22,453 nt of DNA from JAGOTP01 sp964443315 (GTDB taxonomy: Bacteria > Patescibacteriota > Patescibacteriia > 2-12-FULL-60-25). Position 1 is the first letter of the stretch. Every line of letters begins with the position of its first letter. The notes beneath the pieces are model-generated. The model made no database searches. It was not told where the DNA came from and saw only the letters and a program-made list of their open reading frames with translations. The stretch lies in the NCBI GenBank assembly GCA_964443315.1, contig CAYUCP010000011.1, positions 1-22,453 on the forward strand, written 5' to 3'. Positions 8,301 through 16,405 of the stretch are shown here, in pieces. The position numbers were made by a program, and so were the translations under genes.

Positions 8301-9521
8301 TTAGCGAAAGGTAATTGAATTAAGAGTTTCCTCAAGAATAAGTTTATCTTTTTTCTCAGCCATAGGGCGGATAAGATATATACCGTCTTTGTAGTGCACG
8401 ATAGTTAGCTCCTCATCTCCTGGAGCTTGTGCGAGTTCTACGTGTCCCATTGCTTTAATTCCACTTTGACCTGCAAACGTAATTGGAGTAGTCACAAATG
8501 TCGGGGAAGTAATTCCTGTAGGCTTAGGGTTAACAGCGTTAATATATTCTTGTTGAGCCGCATCAAATTTCGCTTTTCCAACCGAATTCCACCAATCGAT
8601 AGCATTTAACGAACTTTTATAATAGTTTATTTCTAAAAGGATGCTATCTGTATTAGGAATACTTACCCAAATTTCTCGATCTGCTTTAAGTGCTGTACTA
8701 TCTGAAATAACAGTATTTACATCGTATGTTGGAAATTCATATTGAAGAGACAAGGGAAGCACAACATCACTGTACGATTTCTTAAAAGGTGTTTTGGGAT
8801 ATTCAAAAGCACTTCCTTCTCGTACGGTTGAGAGTATTTTCCTAAATGTCTCCGAAAGCCCACCTCCTGCGACATTCATCTTTAGCTCAATGTCAGGAGT
8901 TCCAGATAGGGTCACGATTGAATATGCATCATCTACACCTCCACGCAAGTCGACTGAAGCTGCTTGTTTCGAATCCAGGGTGATAGTCTGTTTTTTACTG
9001 ATACAAGGAGATGTCATATCCTTGGTGCACGTAGGAAGGTCTTTATATGATGATGATCCATCCATGGTTACCGTTAGATAAGGAATTACTTTGTCTGTAG
9101 GAGTAGGTGCAAATCCTAGCACTACTTTTCTTGGCTCCTCTGAAACTATTTGGTAGTCCTTCGGATAGCGGAAGCTAAAGTAGAGTCCTGGTTTTGCATA
9201 TAGATTCCAGGTCGCTGTTTCTGGATCAGAAGTTGGGCTAGGAGAGGGTTGTACAGTGATAGAAGAAGATGGAGTATCTTTAAGTTTAGGCAGGGGGCCA
9301 ACCATACTATTTTTTGCATTTTGGTAAAGGAAAAAGGTACATCCTGATACTATTGCTAACCCAAAAAATGCTAATAAAATGAAGAAAAATTTCTTTGATT
9401 TCCACACTGGGGGCATTTGGGCAAGTGGTGGAGTTGTTTGAACCTCTGGGTTTGTTGGCGGCTGCTCGGGTGCTTGGTTAGCCATTTTTTCTTGTTGTTG
9501 CTGGTAAAAGTCAGATTCCAT
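8301..9521 (-). CDS. Membrane-anchored extracytoplasmic protein, two PsbP-like modules
   Basis: The 406-residue protein has a Gln/Pro-rich cytosolic tail (about 1-40), then WKSKK and one membrane segment (about 44-66), a Ser/Pro/Thr linker (about 75-103), and an outer region. A PsbP-like start motif, LYFSFRYPKDYQIV, lies at about 113-126, and a second, diverged copy seems to follow around PLSLQYEFPTYDV. An SGC within the membrane segment resembles a lipobox, but the long N-tail favours a transmembrane anchor. Such proteins are common in small-genome candidate phyla and their role is unknown. It starts two bases after the stop of the gene at 9524-10126 with no Shine-Dalgarno site, so the two are co-transcribed and probably translationally coupled. 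Confidence 0.75.
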   Translation of the reverse strand: MESDFYQQQQEKMANQAPEQPPTNPEVQTTPPLAQMPPVWKSKKFFFILLAFFGLAIVSGCTFFLYQNAKNSMVGPLPKLKDTPSSSITVQPSPSPTSDPETATWNLYAKPGLYFSFRYPKDYQIVSEEPRKVVLGFAPTPTDKVIPYLTVTMDGSSSYKDLPTCTKDMTSPCISKKQTITLDSKQAASVDLRGGVDDAYSIVTLSGTPDIELKMNVAGGGLSETFRKILSTVREGSAFEYPKTPFKKSYSDVVLPLSLQYEFPTYDVNTVISDSTALKADREIWVSIPNTDSILLEINYYKSSLNAIDWWNSVGKAKFDAAQQEYINAVNPKPTGITSPTFVTTPITFAGQSGIKAMGHVELAQAPGDEELTIVHYKDGIYLIRPMAEKKDKLILEETLNSITFR

Positions 9522-9523
9522 AG

Positions 9524-10126
9524 TTATTTCGTGTACTTGAAATTGGAAAGAATAGTACTAAATATCGCTTCATCATCGGATAAGTAATTAATGGAAATTA
9601 TTTCAGTCCCATTTTTGTAAGGCAAATCTACCGCAAGTATTCGACATGTTTTTTCACAAGGATTTTTTACATAGTGGTGAGCTTTTTGTCCATCTACTGT
9701 TATTTCTTTCCATTCTGAGACATATTTTATACCTTCAATAGTTTGATTTGCTTTGGGGGAGTTCTTAAAAGGAGAGGTAACAATTTGTACCGTAAAAACA
9801 GGAACAAGTGTTTTGCCAACACCTGAGGAGAACGTTACCATTTGTTTTGTGGTATCTACCATGACAATGAGGTTATCAGGATACTCAAGTGTATAGCCTG
9901 TACCTTTAAATTGTTTAAGCGTAGGAGATAAAGAAATTACTGGAGAGGGAGTATTCGCATTTTTTTGTGTGGAAGGAGATGTATTTTTATTGGCGCGGAA
10001 GATTAAAAACACTATGCCACTAAGAAGAACTGCAATCACTAGAATAATCGCTAGTAACAGAAGATTTGTACTATCTTGAAAAAATCCACGTTTCATGCGA
10101 GGTATATTCATATCTGGAGCGTCCAT
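9524..10126 (-). CDS. Membrane-anchored protein with PsbP-like domain, 200 aa
   Basis: There is a short cytosolic N-terminus, one membrane segment (about 21-44, LLLLAIILVIAVLLSGIVFL), a Ser/Thr/Pro linker (NTSPSTQKNANTPSPVISLS), then a single outer domain. The domain opens with the PsbP-like motif GTGYTLEYPDNLIVMV and ends in a helix-like segment (DEAIFSTILSNFKYTK). It resembles a one-module version of its downstream partner (8301-9521), with which it forms a two-gene unit. The promoter at 10133-10161 places the start codon six bases after the -10 box. The function of this family in bacteria is not settled; I infer only a cell-surface role. Confidence 0.75.
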   Translation of the reverse strand: MDAPDMNIPRMKRGFFQDSTNLLLLAIILVIAVLLSGIVFLIFRANKNTSPSTQKNANTPSPVISLSPTLKQFKGTGYTLEYPDNLIVMVDTTKQMVTFSSGVGKTLVPVFTVQIVTSPFKNSPKANQTIEGIKYVSEWKEITVDGQKAHHYVKNPCEKTCRILAVDLPYKNGTEIISINYLSDDEAIFSTILSNFKYTK

Positions 10127-10132
10127 ATACTA

Positions 10133-10161
10133 AGTATTCCAAGATAGAGACGTGAAGTCAA
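10133..10161 (-). promoter_or_regulatory. Promoter of the PsbP-like pair (shared surface-gene type)
   Basis: The minus strand reads TTGACT (10156-10161), 17 bases, AATACT (10133-10138), six bases, ATG. The 13th base after TTGACT is followed by TTGGAATACTTA, a block nearly identical to those at 12825-12853 and 21862-21890. Confidence 0.7.
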
Positions 10162-10166
10162 GAAAA

Positions 10167-11393
10167 TTATTTGTCTGAGTGGATGTGATCGAGGATAATT
10201 TGTCTTTGCGTATAAACGAAAACGAACGCACCAAGAGAGAGTGCAACGCAGAGAAGGTAGGGAAGATTTGGAACAAATCCGTAGAGATAGGTAGCAAGAA
10301 GAGGTCCGATGATACGGGTTATCGATTGGAGGGATTGATTTGCACCTTGTACACGTCCTTGTTCTCCTGGACCAGCAGCACGTGAGATGAGTCCGCCTAA
10401 CGATGGTTCAAGAAGCCCACTACCAAATGCGAAAATTGAAACACTGACGTACGCAAAGATGGTCGAATGGAGATATACTTGCATGGCACTACAGAAGTAT
10501 GCGACGCCGGTAATGAGAAGACCTGCTAGAACGAGTTTTAATTCTCCAAATTTTGGAATTAATTTTCCTGATAAGAATCCCTGTGTTACGATGTCAACAA
10601 GTCCAATCACGAGAAACATCATGCCGATATTTGCTGGTGACCAATGCAAAATATCTTTAGAATAAATGCCACCAAGTCCTTGTAATTGTGCAAAAGGGAG
10701 AAAATAGAAAAAACCGATAAGTAACATAGTTCGAACCGTGACATTTGAAAGAACGCTTAAAAGTGTACCAAATGGATTCAGATGGTGAAGTGAGAAATCA
10801 GCCATGCGATGTTCTTTTTTTAAGCTTTCAGGAAGAACGAAATAGCCAAACAGTGCATTTGCGAGTGAGACAGCAGCTGCAGCATAAAAAGGAGTTGAAA
10901 GAGAGACCAAGCTTAAGAGTCCACCAATACTCGGTCCAAGCATAAATCCAACGCCTACCAACGCTCCGATAATACCGTATACTGCACCTCTTTCTTCAGG
11001 CTTTGTAACGTCTGCTACGTATGCAAAGATCGTTCCGATATCTCCACCGGTTAATCCATCGATGATGCGACTAATAAAAAGAATCCATAGGGATCCACCT
11101 ATCCCAAACATGAGATATCCTATGGCTGATCCAACTAAGCAGGTAAGAAGAACAGGCCGTCTTCCATATTTATCACTGAGCGCACCTAGTCCCGGTGCGG
11201 CAAAAAACTGACAAATTGAATAGAGAGAGGTTAGTAATCCGACGTTTATGGCAATTTGTGCATTACTAGCACCCGGCATATACTGCTGTACGATAAAAGG
11301 AATCTCAGGAATAATAATCCCAATTCCTATCACGGCAAGAAAAGTCGTGATCATGATAAAAATAAAACTCTTGTTTGTAAATAATTTTTTCAT
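10167..11393 (-). CDS. MFS drug/proton antiporter (DHA1, TetA-like)
   Basis: The 408-residue protein has about 12 hydrophobic segments. The MFS motif A is clear in the TM2-TM3 loop (GALSDKYGRRPVLL, about 70-83). SRIIDGLTGGDIGTIFAYVA (about 108-127) resembles the tetracycline/multidrug-exporter subfamily, and GVGFMLGPSIGG (about 147-158) matches the antiporter motif C that marks exporters. A second half-repeat follows, ending in a short basic tail. It should export a small molecule in exchange for protons; the substrate cannot be predicted. Its promoter (11402-11430) gives an eight-base leader. It stands between the unknown membrane gene and the PsbP-like pair, all on the minus strand, but with its own promoter. 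Confidence 0.92.
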   Translation of the reverse strand: MKKLFTNKSFIFIMITTFLAVIGIGIIIPEIPFIVQQYMPGASNAQIAINVGLLTSLYSICQFFAAPGLGALSDKYGRRPVLLTCLVGSAIGYLMFGIGGSLWILFISRIIDGLTGGDIGTIFAYVADVTKPEERGAVYGIIGALVGVGFMLGPSIGGLLSLVSLSTPFYAAAAVSLANALFGYFVLPESLKKEHRMADFSLHHLNPFGTLLSVLSNVTVRTMLLIGFFYFLPFAQLQGLGGIYSKDILHWSPANIGMMFLVIGLVDIVTQGFLSGKLIPKFGELKLVLAGLLITGVAYFCSAMQVYLHSTIFAYVSVSIFAFGSGLLEPSLGGLISRAAGPGEQGRVQGANQSLQSITRIIGPLLATYLYGFVPNLPYLLCVALSLGAFVFVYTQRQIILDHIHSDK

Positions 11394-11401
11394 ATTATTT
11401 T

Positions 11402-11430
11402 ATTCTAGGTGAGTAGAAATGAGCTTGCAA
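11402..11430 (-). promoter_or_regulatory. Promoter of the MFS gene
   Basis: The minus strand reads TTGCAA (11425-11430), 17 bases, TAGAAT (11402-11407), eight bases, ATG. The leader would be only about one or two bases long. Confidence 0.6.
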
Positions 11431-11431
11431 C

Positions 11432-12067
11432 TTATTTATGAAGATAAATCTGCTGGAGTGCTTTTCCTAGGTCAAACGTATTATGGCACAGCATGTGTGC
11501 TCGAAATGAAACACCAATCTCTTGTCCTGTAAAAACCCCAAAATCTTTTAATCTCTTCGCATCATCTTTTGTTGCTCGAATTGATTTCGTTCCGGATCTG
11601 TCCATTATGTAGCCTTGTTTTAAACAATAATCTTCTTCAAAACTTGTGATAAGAACGATGAGCATTACTATTGCTGTTCCGAGTGTGAGAAAAAGAGCAA
11701 TTTTTTTTGAATACTTTCTAAAGAAAAAATAAAGAGTAAGACAAAGAATAAGCGTTAGGAGGGGTAGTATCGGTTGTGAAGCAAAGGAAAAAGAAATAAA
11801 TACCAGAATAAACCAAAATAATGGTGCGAATGTTAGCGCAGAGAGAATCGGGTAGGAAGGCTTTTTGGGTAACTTGAAAAAGAGAATATACGATAGATAA
11901 CCGTTTACGAGTAAGAAAAAAAGTACAACTCCGATTGATACAGAAGCTTTTATAGCGCTGTAAAAAGAGAGAAATGCTTTCAGGTTATAATCACTTTTAA
12001 GAAGAATATAACTAAACCAGAAAACCAGTATAAGATTACAAATGCCAAGAAGGGTAGATTTCTTCAC
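11432..12067 (-). CDS. Unknown multi-pass membrane protein, 211 aa
   Basis: I chose the GTG at 12065-12067 (VKKSTLLGICNLILVFWFSY) because an extended -10 box (TGGTATAAT) ends six bases before it. The longer frame begins at a TTG that overlaps the upstream gene and is less likely. The protein has about five hydrophobic segments in the first two thirds, followed by a charged soluble tail (about 150-211) with three Cys (in FEEDYCLKQG and HMLCHNTF) and the peptide SIRATKDDAKRLKDFGV. I do not recognise a family. It directly follows the anchored gene at 12105-12818 and precedes the MFS gene. Confidence 0.65.
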   Translation of the reverse strand: MKKSTLLGICNLILVFWFSYILLKSDYNLKAFLSFYSAIKASVSIGVVLFFLLVNGYLSYILFFKLPKKPSYPILSALTFAPLFWFILVFISFSFASQPILPLLTLILCLTLYFFFRKYSKKIALFLTLGTAIVMLIVLITSFEEDYCLKQGYIMDRSGTKSIRATKDDAKRLKDFGVFTGQEIGVSFRAHMLCHNTFDLGKALQQIYLHK

Positions 12068-12073
12068 GCTCTT

Positions 12074-12082
12074 ATTATACCA
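12074..12082 (-). promoter_or_regulatory. Extended -10 promoter for leaderless GTG start
   Basis: On the minus strand, TGGTATAAT is a perfect extended -10 box, followed by six bases (AAGAGC) and GTG. No convincing -35 is seen. It overlaps the coding end region of the upstream gene's intergenic boundary and decides the start of the 211-aa protein. Confidence 0.6.
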
Positions 12083-12104
12083 AGTTAGTAATGTAAAATA
12101 TTTG

Positions 12105-12818
12105 CTATTTGGGGTCAAAAAGCCATTCTATTTGAATTGCGTCACCAGCTTTTAAGTCAACTTCAAATGAAGCGAACTGGATGTTTGAGATGGTACAGTT
12201 TTTGCAGACAATAGTACGTTGGTTATATTTACTAAAATCGACATTTATCGTGACATGATAATGTCCAGGTTTTAAATTCGGTAAAGTCCATGTCGGTTTA
12301 TCGTCTGATCTGGCATAGGTCGGACCTTCTTGTGCGGCAACTGCAAACATAGCATCAGTGAGTGGCGTATGGGTATTAGCATCATAGTATCCTCCACGAA
12401 TTTCAGCTGTAGTAGGAATTGGAGTGGGTGATGGAGTAGGGGTAGCTGTGGGAGCGTTATTTGTTGTCGTAGTAGTGTTGGTATTGCTCGATTGGTTAGG
12501 AGATGTGGTAGTGTTATTTGCTTTTTGAGTGATTGTCGGGGTTAGAATTCGTGTTACATTCGGCCAGGATGTTGGATAGACAATGGGGGTTGGGGTGTTC
12601 GTTGGCGTTTTTGTGATGAGTGGGGTGGGGGTTAGGGATTTTTTTGAATTCGAAGGAGCAATAAATCTATAGATACCAGTAGCGAAGAGGAGGATAATAA
12701 CGAAAGCTACACCGCCGATAAGAACTTTATTAGAAGCTATAACCGATTTCCATACGGATTTAGGTTCAGGTAACTCTTGTGATTCATCAGGATATTGTGG
12801 AATTATCGGTTGGTCCAT
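12105..12818 (-). CDS. Anchored surface protein with Thr/Pro linker and carboxypeptidase-regulatory-like domain
   Basis: This 237-residue protein has a Pro/Glu-rich cytosolic tail with VWKS (about 23-26), one membrane segment (about 33-50), a long low-complexity Thr/Pro/Asn linker (about 58-137), and an outer domain of about 100 residues. The domain pattern GGYYDANTHTPLTDAMFAVA … WTLPNLKPGHYHVTI fits the carboxypeptidase-regulatory-like beta-sandwich fold. A Cys pair (VCKNCTI) could form a disulfide or bind a metal. The N-terminal layout matches the PsbP-like proteins nearby, so the family shares a display module with different heads. Its promoter (12825-12853) is of the same type as theirs, with six bases between the -10 and the ATG. 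Confidence 0.72.
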   Translation of the reverse strand: MDQPIIPQYPDESQELPEPKSVWKSVIASNKVLIGGVAFVIILLFATGIYRFIAPSNSKKSLTPTPLITKTPTNTPTPIVYPTSWPNVTRILTPTITQKANNTTTSPNQSSNTNTTTTTNNAPTATPTPSPTPIPTTAEIRGGYYDANTHTPLTDAMFAVAAQEGPTYARSDDKPTWTLPNLKPGHYHVTINVDFSKYNQRTIVCKNCTISNIQFASFEVDLKAGDAIQIEWLFDPK

Positions 12819-12824
12819 ACAGTA

Positions 12825-12853
12825 AGTATTTCAAGCGCAGATAGCTAAGTCAA
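12825..12853 (-). promoter_or_regulatory. Promoter of the carboxypeptidase-regulatory-like gene
   Basis: The minus strand reads TTGACT (12848-12853), 17 bases, AATACT (12825-12830), six bases, ATG. It shares TTGAAATACTTA with the promoter at 21862-21890 and all but one base with that at 10133-10161. Confidence 0.7.
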
Positions 12854-12869
12854 GAAGCGAGAAAGCAAG

Positions 12870-12969
12870 NNNNNNNNNNNNNNNNNNNNNNNNNNNNNNN
12901 NNNNNNNNNNNNNNNNNNNNNNNNNNNNNNNNNNNNNNNNNNNNNNNNNNNNNNNNNNNNNNNNNNNNN
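12870..12969. other. Assembly gap (100 N)
   Basis: This is an exact 100-N scaffold gap. It removes the 5' part of the histidine kinase gene and possibly other genes; the true size is unknown. Confidence 0.98.
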
Positions 12970-14253
12970 CTTGCTGTTCCGTCCTTTGCTGATTGGTGTG
13001 TAATTCATGTCGTTAATGAACATGGCAAAGCTTCACAAATCGTTGTAAAACATTTTGATCGAAAGAAAATTGAGCTAGCAAAAAGATTACAAGAGGAGTA
13101 TCCAGAAGATCCTAATGCAAAAGCAGGAGTACATGAAGTTATTCGAACTGGTAAACCACAAATGATGAGTGATATTCCCGAAGAAATGATCTTAGCGGGT
13201 GCAAGAAATGCAGAACATGCAAAGCTTCTCAAACAGCTTGGGCTGCGCTCGTATATTAGCGTACCATTGAAGACTAACAGACGGATTGTTGGTGCGATAA
13301 CGTTTGTATCTGCAGAATCTGGACGGATTTATAACGAAGATAACATGGCATTTTTAGAGGATCTAGCGCGCATCGCGGCTATTGCGGTGGATAACTCACT
13401 CCTCTTTAAAGAAGCTCAGGCAGAAATTGAAAAAAGAAAAGAGGCTGAGGAAAATCTCAGTAATTTAAATAAACATTTAGAGCAAAAAATTGCTGATCGT
13501 ACACAAAAACTTGAACGAAGTAATAGAGAATTACAAGATTTTGCTTATGTTGCTTCCCATGATTTACAAGAACCACTTCGAAAAATTCAAGCATTTGGAG
13601 ATTTGTTACAAGAAGAATACGCTGAATCACTAGGAAGTGGAAAAGAATATGTAACACGGATGTTGCATGCTGCGGGAAGAATGAGAGTGTTGATTGATGA
13701 TCTTTTAGCGTTTTCACGAGTAACGACGAAAGCTCTTCCATTTTCAAAAGTCGATCTACAACAAATACTCAGTGAAGTACTCCTCGATTTAGAAAGTACG
13801 ATTTTACAGAACAAAGGAAAGGTTATTATCGAAACTCCACTTCCTACGATTGAGGCTGATCCGTTTCAAATGAGACAACTATTTCAAAATCTTCTGAGCA
13901 ATGCCTTAAAATTTCACACAAAAGAAAAATCTCCAGTAATTAAGATTACAGCAAAAGAAGTAACAAAAGAAGAAACTAGTAAGTCTGAAGATAAAAAATA
14001 TGTTATTTCGATTCAAGATAATGGCATAGGGTTCGATGAAAAATATTTAGATCGCATTTTTACTATTTTTGAAAGACTTCATGGGAGAAATGAGTTTAGT
14101 GGTACTGGAATTGGGCTTGCAGTCTGTCGAAAGATTATTGAAAGACACTATGGATCAATTACTGCCAAGAGCAAGCCCGATTATGGTACTACTTTTTTTT
14201 TGACACTACCTGTGAGTCAACCAAAAGAAAAGGAGGTGAAATACAATGAATGA
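12970..14253 (+). CDS. GAF-domain sensor histidine kinase, 5' truncated by gap
   Basis: The frame is already open at 12970, well before the first ATG at 13162, so the gene's start lies in the gap. The visible 427 residues contain most of a GAF domain (about 1-145), a coiled linker (KRKEAEENLSNLNKHLEQKI), and a DHp helix pair with the phosphoacceptor in VASHDLQEPLRKIQ (His codon 13558-13560). A complete ATPase domain follows: N-box LFQNLLSNALKF, G1 QDNGIGFDEK, F-box FTIFERLHG, G2 GTGIGLAVC. The HDLQEPL type is found in Cph1-like kinases, which pair with Rcp1-type receivers, and such a receiver overlaps this gene by 8 bases. The lost N-terminus may hold more sensor domains. The signal is unknown. 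Confidence 0.93.
   Translation, partial: LAVPSFADWCVIHVVNEHGKASQIVVKHFDRKKIELAKRLQEEYPEDPNAKAGVHEVIRTGKPQMMSDIPEEMILAGARNAEHAKLLKQLGLRSYISVPLKTNRRIVGAITFVSAESGRIYNEDNMAFLEDLARIAAIAVDNSLLFKEAQAEIEKRKEAEENLSNLNKHLEQKIADRTQKLERSNRELQDFAYVASHDLQEPLRKIQAFGDLLQEEYAESLGSGKEYVTRMLHAAGRMRVLIDDLLAFSRVTTKALPFSKVDLQQILSEVLLDLESTILQNKGKVIIETPLPTIEADPFQMRQLFQNLLSNALKFHTKEKSPVIKITAKEVTKEETSKSEDKKYVISIQDNGIGFDEKYLDRIFTIFERLHGRNEFSGTGIGLAVCRKIIERHYGSITAKSKPDYGTTFFLTLPVSQPKEKEVKYNE
14231..14238 (+). promoter_or_regulatory. Strong Shine-Dalgarno site of the Rcp1-like receiver
   Basis: AGGAGGTG lies seven bases before the ATG at 14246, inside the kinase coding sequence. It is the best ribosome site among the AT-rich genes, nearly all of which have none, and suggests the receiver is translated at a high rate from within the operon. 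Confidence 0.8.
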
Positions 14254-14692
14254 AAAAAAACCGGTTATTATAGTCATGGCTGATGACGATGATGATGATT
14301 TTATGCTTACTGAGAAAGCTCTCAAGAAAAGTAAGCTTTTAAATACGCTCTACAGAGTTATTGATGGAGAAGAGCTTATCGATTTTCTCTTGCACAAAGG
14401 AAAATATAACGATGTGGCGACTTCACCTCGACCAGGGGTAATTCTCCTGGATTTAAACATGCCAAAAAAAGATGGACGAGAAGCTCTCAAAGAAATTAAA
14501 AGCAATCCTGATTTAAAAGATATTCCAGTCGTTGTTTTCACAACATCGAAAGCAGAAGAAGATATTTATCGCTCCTATAAATTAGGTGTAAATTCGTTTA
14601 TCACAAAACCTGTAACATTTGAAGGATTAATTGATGTTATGACGTCGTTAGGAAAATATTGGTTTGAGATCGTAGAGTTACCGACGAGATAA
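14246..14692 (+). CDS. Rcp1-type single-domain response regulator
   Basis: This is a 148-residue stand-alone receiver. Its acidic pocket lies in a run of six Asp (13-18), the phosphoacceptor is D69 in VILLDLNMP, the switch residues are in VFTTSK (T99/T100), and K121 is in FITKP. The pattern with a long loop before LLDLNMPKKDG is that of the Rcp1 family, the partners of phytochrome-type kinases. It overlaps the kinase stop by eight bases and is followed after four bases by the hybrid kinase. It has no output domain and likely relays phosphate from the GAF kinase. Confidence 0.92.
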   Translation: MNEKKPVIIVMADDDDDDFMLTEKALKKSKLLNTLYRVIDGEELIDFLLHKGKYNDVATSPRPGVILLDLNMPKKDGREALKEIKSNPDLKDIPVVVFTTSKAEEDIYRSYKLGVNSFITKPVTFEGLIDVMTSLGKYWFEIVELPTR

Positions 14693-14696
14693 GATA

Positions 14697-15842
14697 ATGA
14701 ATGAAAATACCATACACATCGTCCTTATCGAAGATGATGAGGATGATTTCTTACTGTTACAAAAGGCGCTTGCTAAGATTCACCAATCGTCTTATGTATT
14801 GACGTGGATTCGTACTTGTTCTGAGATTGAACCATATCTAACAGACCCTTCAATAGCTATTTTTCTCGTGGATTACCGGTTAGGAGAACATACTGGTCTT
14901 GAAATAATTAGAGATGCACAAAAACAAGGGAATACTAAACCATTTATCCTCCTCACCGGAGTGGGGAATGAAGAACTAGGTATACAAGCATTACGCTCCG
15001 GTGCCGATGATTATTTAATAAAGTCAGACGTTACTCCAGCCATTTTAGAACGAGCAATCCGCTATGCGATAGAAAGAAGAGAAATCTATACGAAACAACA
15101 AGCCTTACTCCTTGAGAGAAAGATTAGATCAGAGATTGAAGCAAAAAAAGATGATTTTATCGGTGTTGCAACCCATGAGTTAAAAACCCCTGTCACAAGT
15201 ATCAAAGCCTATACGCAAATCTTGCAGCATCGATTCATGAAAGAAGGAGATACGAAATCAAGTGAAATGCTTCTAAAAATGGATGCACAACTCAATAAAC
15301 TCATCTCACTGATTAGTGATCTCTTAGATGTCACAAAAATCGAAGGAGGAAAATTAAGTCTCATGCGAGAGGAATTTGATATGAATCAACTCGTTGCCGA
15401 GTTAGTGGAAGAGTTACAGCGGACTACTTTTCGACATACCATTACTATTCATGGGAACATTAATCGATTAGTAACTGCTGATAAAGACCGTACAGGTCAG
15501 GTCTTAACCAATCTCATTACGAATGCGATTAAGTATTCACCTCACTCAAATAAAATTAATGTTAACCTTGAAGAAATAGATAACTCAGTGCAAGTATGTG
15601 TCGAAGATTTTGGAGTAGGAATTCCCAGAGGTAAGCAAGATAAAGTATTTGAAAGATTTTTCCGTGTGAGCGGTCCTAAAGAAGATACATTTCCAGGTCT
15701 GGGACTAGGACTGTATATTTCAAGCGAAATTATTAAACGACAGGGAGGGAGAATTTGGGTTGAAAGTATTGAAAATGTAGGATCTACATTTTGTTTTACT
15801 CTGCCATTTACGCCAAGAAGTAAAAGAAAAAAGAAAGTGTAA
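14697..15842 (+). CDS. Receiver-histidine kinase hybrid
   Basis: In this 381-residue cytosolic protein the receiver comes first: acidic residues in IEDDEDDF, D59 in FLVDYRLG, T87 in LLTGVG, K109 in YLIKSD. A helical linker (about 118-150) leads to a HisKA domain with H160 in GVATHELKTPVTSIK. The ATPase domain has N-box LTNLITNAIKYSP (N276), G1 EDFGVGIP, F-box VFERFFRV and G2 PGLGLGLYI, and a basic tail (RSKRKKKV). A receiver at the N-terminus makes it a kinase controlled by phosphorylation, so it can act as the second step of a relay begun by the GAF kinase. It lies four bases after the Rcp1-like gene with no clear ribosome site. Confidence 0.93.
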   Translation: MNENTIHIVLIEDDEDDFLLLQKALAKIHQSSYVLTWIRTCSEIEPYLTDPSIAIFLVDYRLGEHTGLEIIRDAQKQGNTKPFILLTGVGNEELGIQALRSGADDYLIKSDVTPAILERAIRYAIERREIYTKQQALLLERKIRSEIEAKKDDFIGVATHELKTPVTSIKAYTQILQHRFMKEGDTKSSEMLLKMDAQLNKLISLISDLLDVTKIEGGKLSLMREEFDMNQLVAELVEELQRTTFRHTITIHGNINRLVTADKDRTGQVLTNLITNAIKYSPHSNKINVNLEEIDNSVQVCVEDFGVGIPRGKQDKVFERFFRVSGPKEDTFPGLGLGLYISSEIIKRQGGRIWVESIENVGSTFCFTLPFTPRSKRKKKV

Positions 15843-15892
15843 AAAAAGCATATTTGTACCTATACTCTTATATGTTTATTACAAGAGAGAGG

Positions 15893-15898
15893 TATACT
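15893..15898 (+). promoter_or_regulatory. -10 box of the last receiver gene
   Basis: TATACT ends seven bases before the ATG at 15906, giving a leaderless transcript separate from the kinase operon 63 bases upstream. An overlapping ATG at 15902 is in another frame. The -35 is poor. Confidence 0.5.
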
Positions 15899-15905
15899 AT
15901 CATGT

Positions 15906-16283
15906 ATGACCCAAAAAAGTTTATTACAAAAAAAACGAATCTTAGTTGCAGATGATGATCCAGCGATTTTGGATTCAGTAAAAATGCTTTTAGAAGATGA
16001 AGGATATATTGTCGAAGTAACTGCAAATGGTGAGACAGTAAAAAAATTACAAAACGATTTACCCAATCTTCTTATTTTGGATATTTGGATGTCTGGCATC
16101 GATGGAAGAACTATTTGTCGGTATTTAAAACAATCAGACTCGACGAAACATGTTCCTATCATCATGTTTTCTGCAAATAAAGATACTGCACTCCACGCAA
16201 AAGAATCAGGTGCCAATGACTTCTTAGAAAAGCCTTTTGAAATAGATGAATTACTGGGAAAAGTGAAGAAAAATATTATGTAA
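15906..16283 (+). CDS. Single-domain response regulator (CheY-like)
   Basis: This 125-residue receiver has all key residues: acid pair in VADDDPAIL (D16, D17), phosphoacceptor D59 in LLILDIWMSGIDG, switch S89 in IMFSAN, and K109 in FLEKPF. The pattern is the classical OmpR/Spo0F-like receiver, distinct from the Rcp1 type at 14246. There is no output domain, so it must act through protein contacts or pass phosphate on. It appears to have its own promoter but sits directly after the hybrid kinase, a likely phosphate source. It converges on the flotillin-like gene. Confidence 0.93.
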   Translation: MTQKSLLQKKRILVADDDPAILDSVKMLLEDEGYIVEVTANGETVKKLQNDLPNLLILDIWMSGIDGRTICRYLKQSDSTKHVPIIMFSANKDTALHAKESGANDFLEKPFEIDELLGKVKKNIM

Positions 16284-16319
16284 GACTTAATATGAAGTGA
16301 TTACATGAATTGTGATAGC

Positions 16320-16360
16320 TAAAAATGAGAAAGGCGCGGACGTTTTACGGTCCGCGCCTT
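16320..16360 (-). terminator. Intrinsic terminator of the flotillin-like gene
   Basis: AAGGCGCGGAC (16331-16341) and GTCCGCGCCTT (16350-16360) form a perfect 11-bp stem with an eight-base loop. On the minus strand it is followed by TCTCATTTTT, a T-rich tail. On the plus strand no T-run follows, so it mainly serves the minus-strand gene. Confidence 0.8.
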
Positions 16361-16366
16361 AGGGGC

Positions 16367-16381
16367 TGACATAGCAAGGAA
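16367..16381 (-). repeat. 15-base inverted copy, 3' side of the flotillin-like gene
   Basis: TGACATAGCAAGGAA here is the exact reverse complement of 18582-18596. It lies in the 3' untranslated region, between the stop codon (16406) and the terminator. Confidence 0.8.
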
Positions 16382-16386
16382 GAGGG

Positions 16387-16402
16387 TGTCGCTCGTTAGC
16401 GA
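16387..16402 (-). other. Small hairpin right after the flotillin-like stop
   Basis: About 16388-16403 reads GTCGCT-CGTT-AGCGAC, a perfect six-base stem with a four-base loop, ending three bases from the stop codon. It probably protects or structures the 3' end of the mRNA. Confidence 0.5.
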
Positions 16403-16405
16403 CAG

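Noticed and set aside
12068..12118. TTG start at 12118 for the membrane protein
   Set aside because: It overlaps the upstream gene and lies upstream of a perfect extended -10 box that points to the GTG at 12067.
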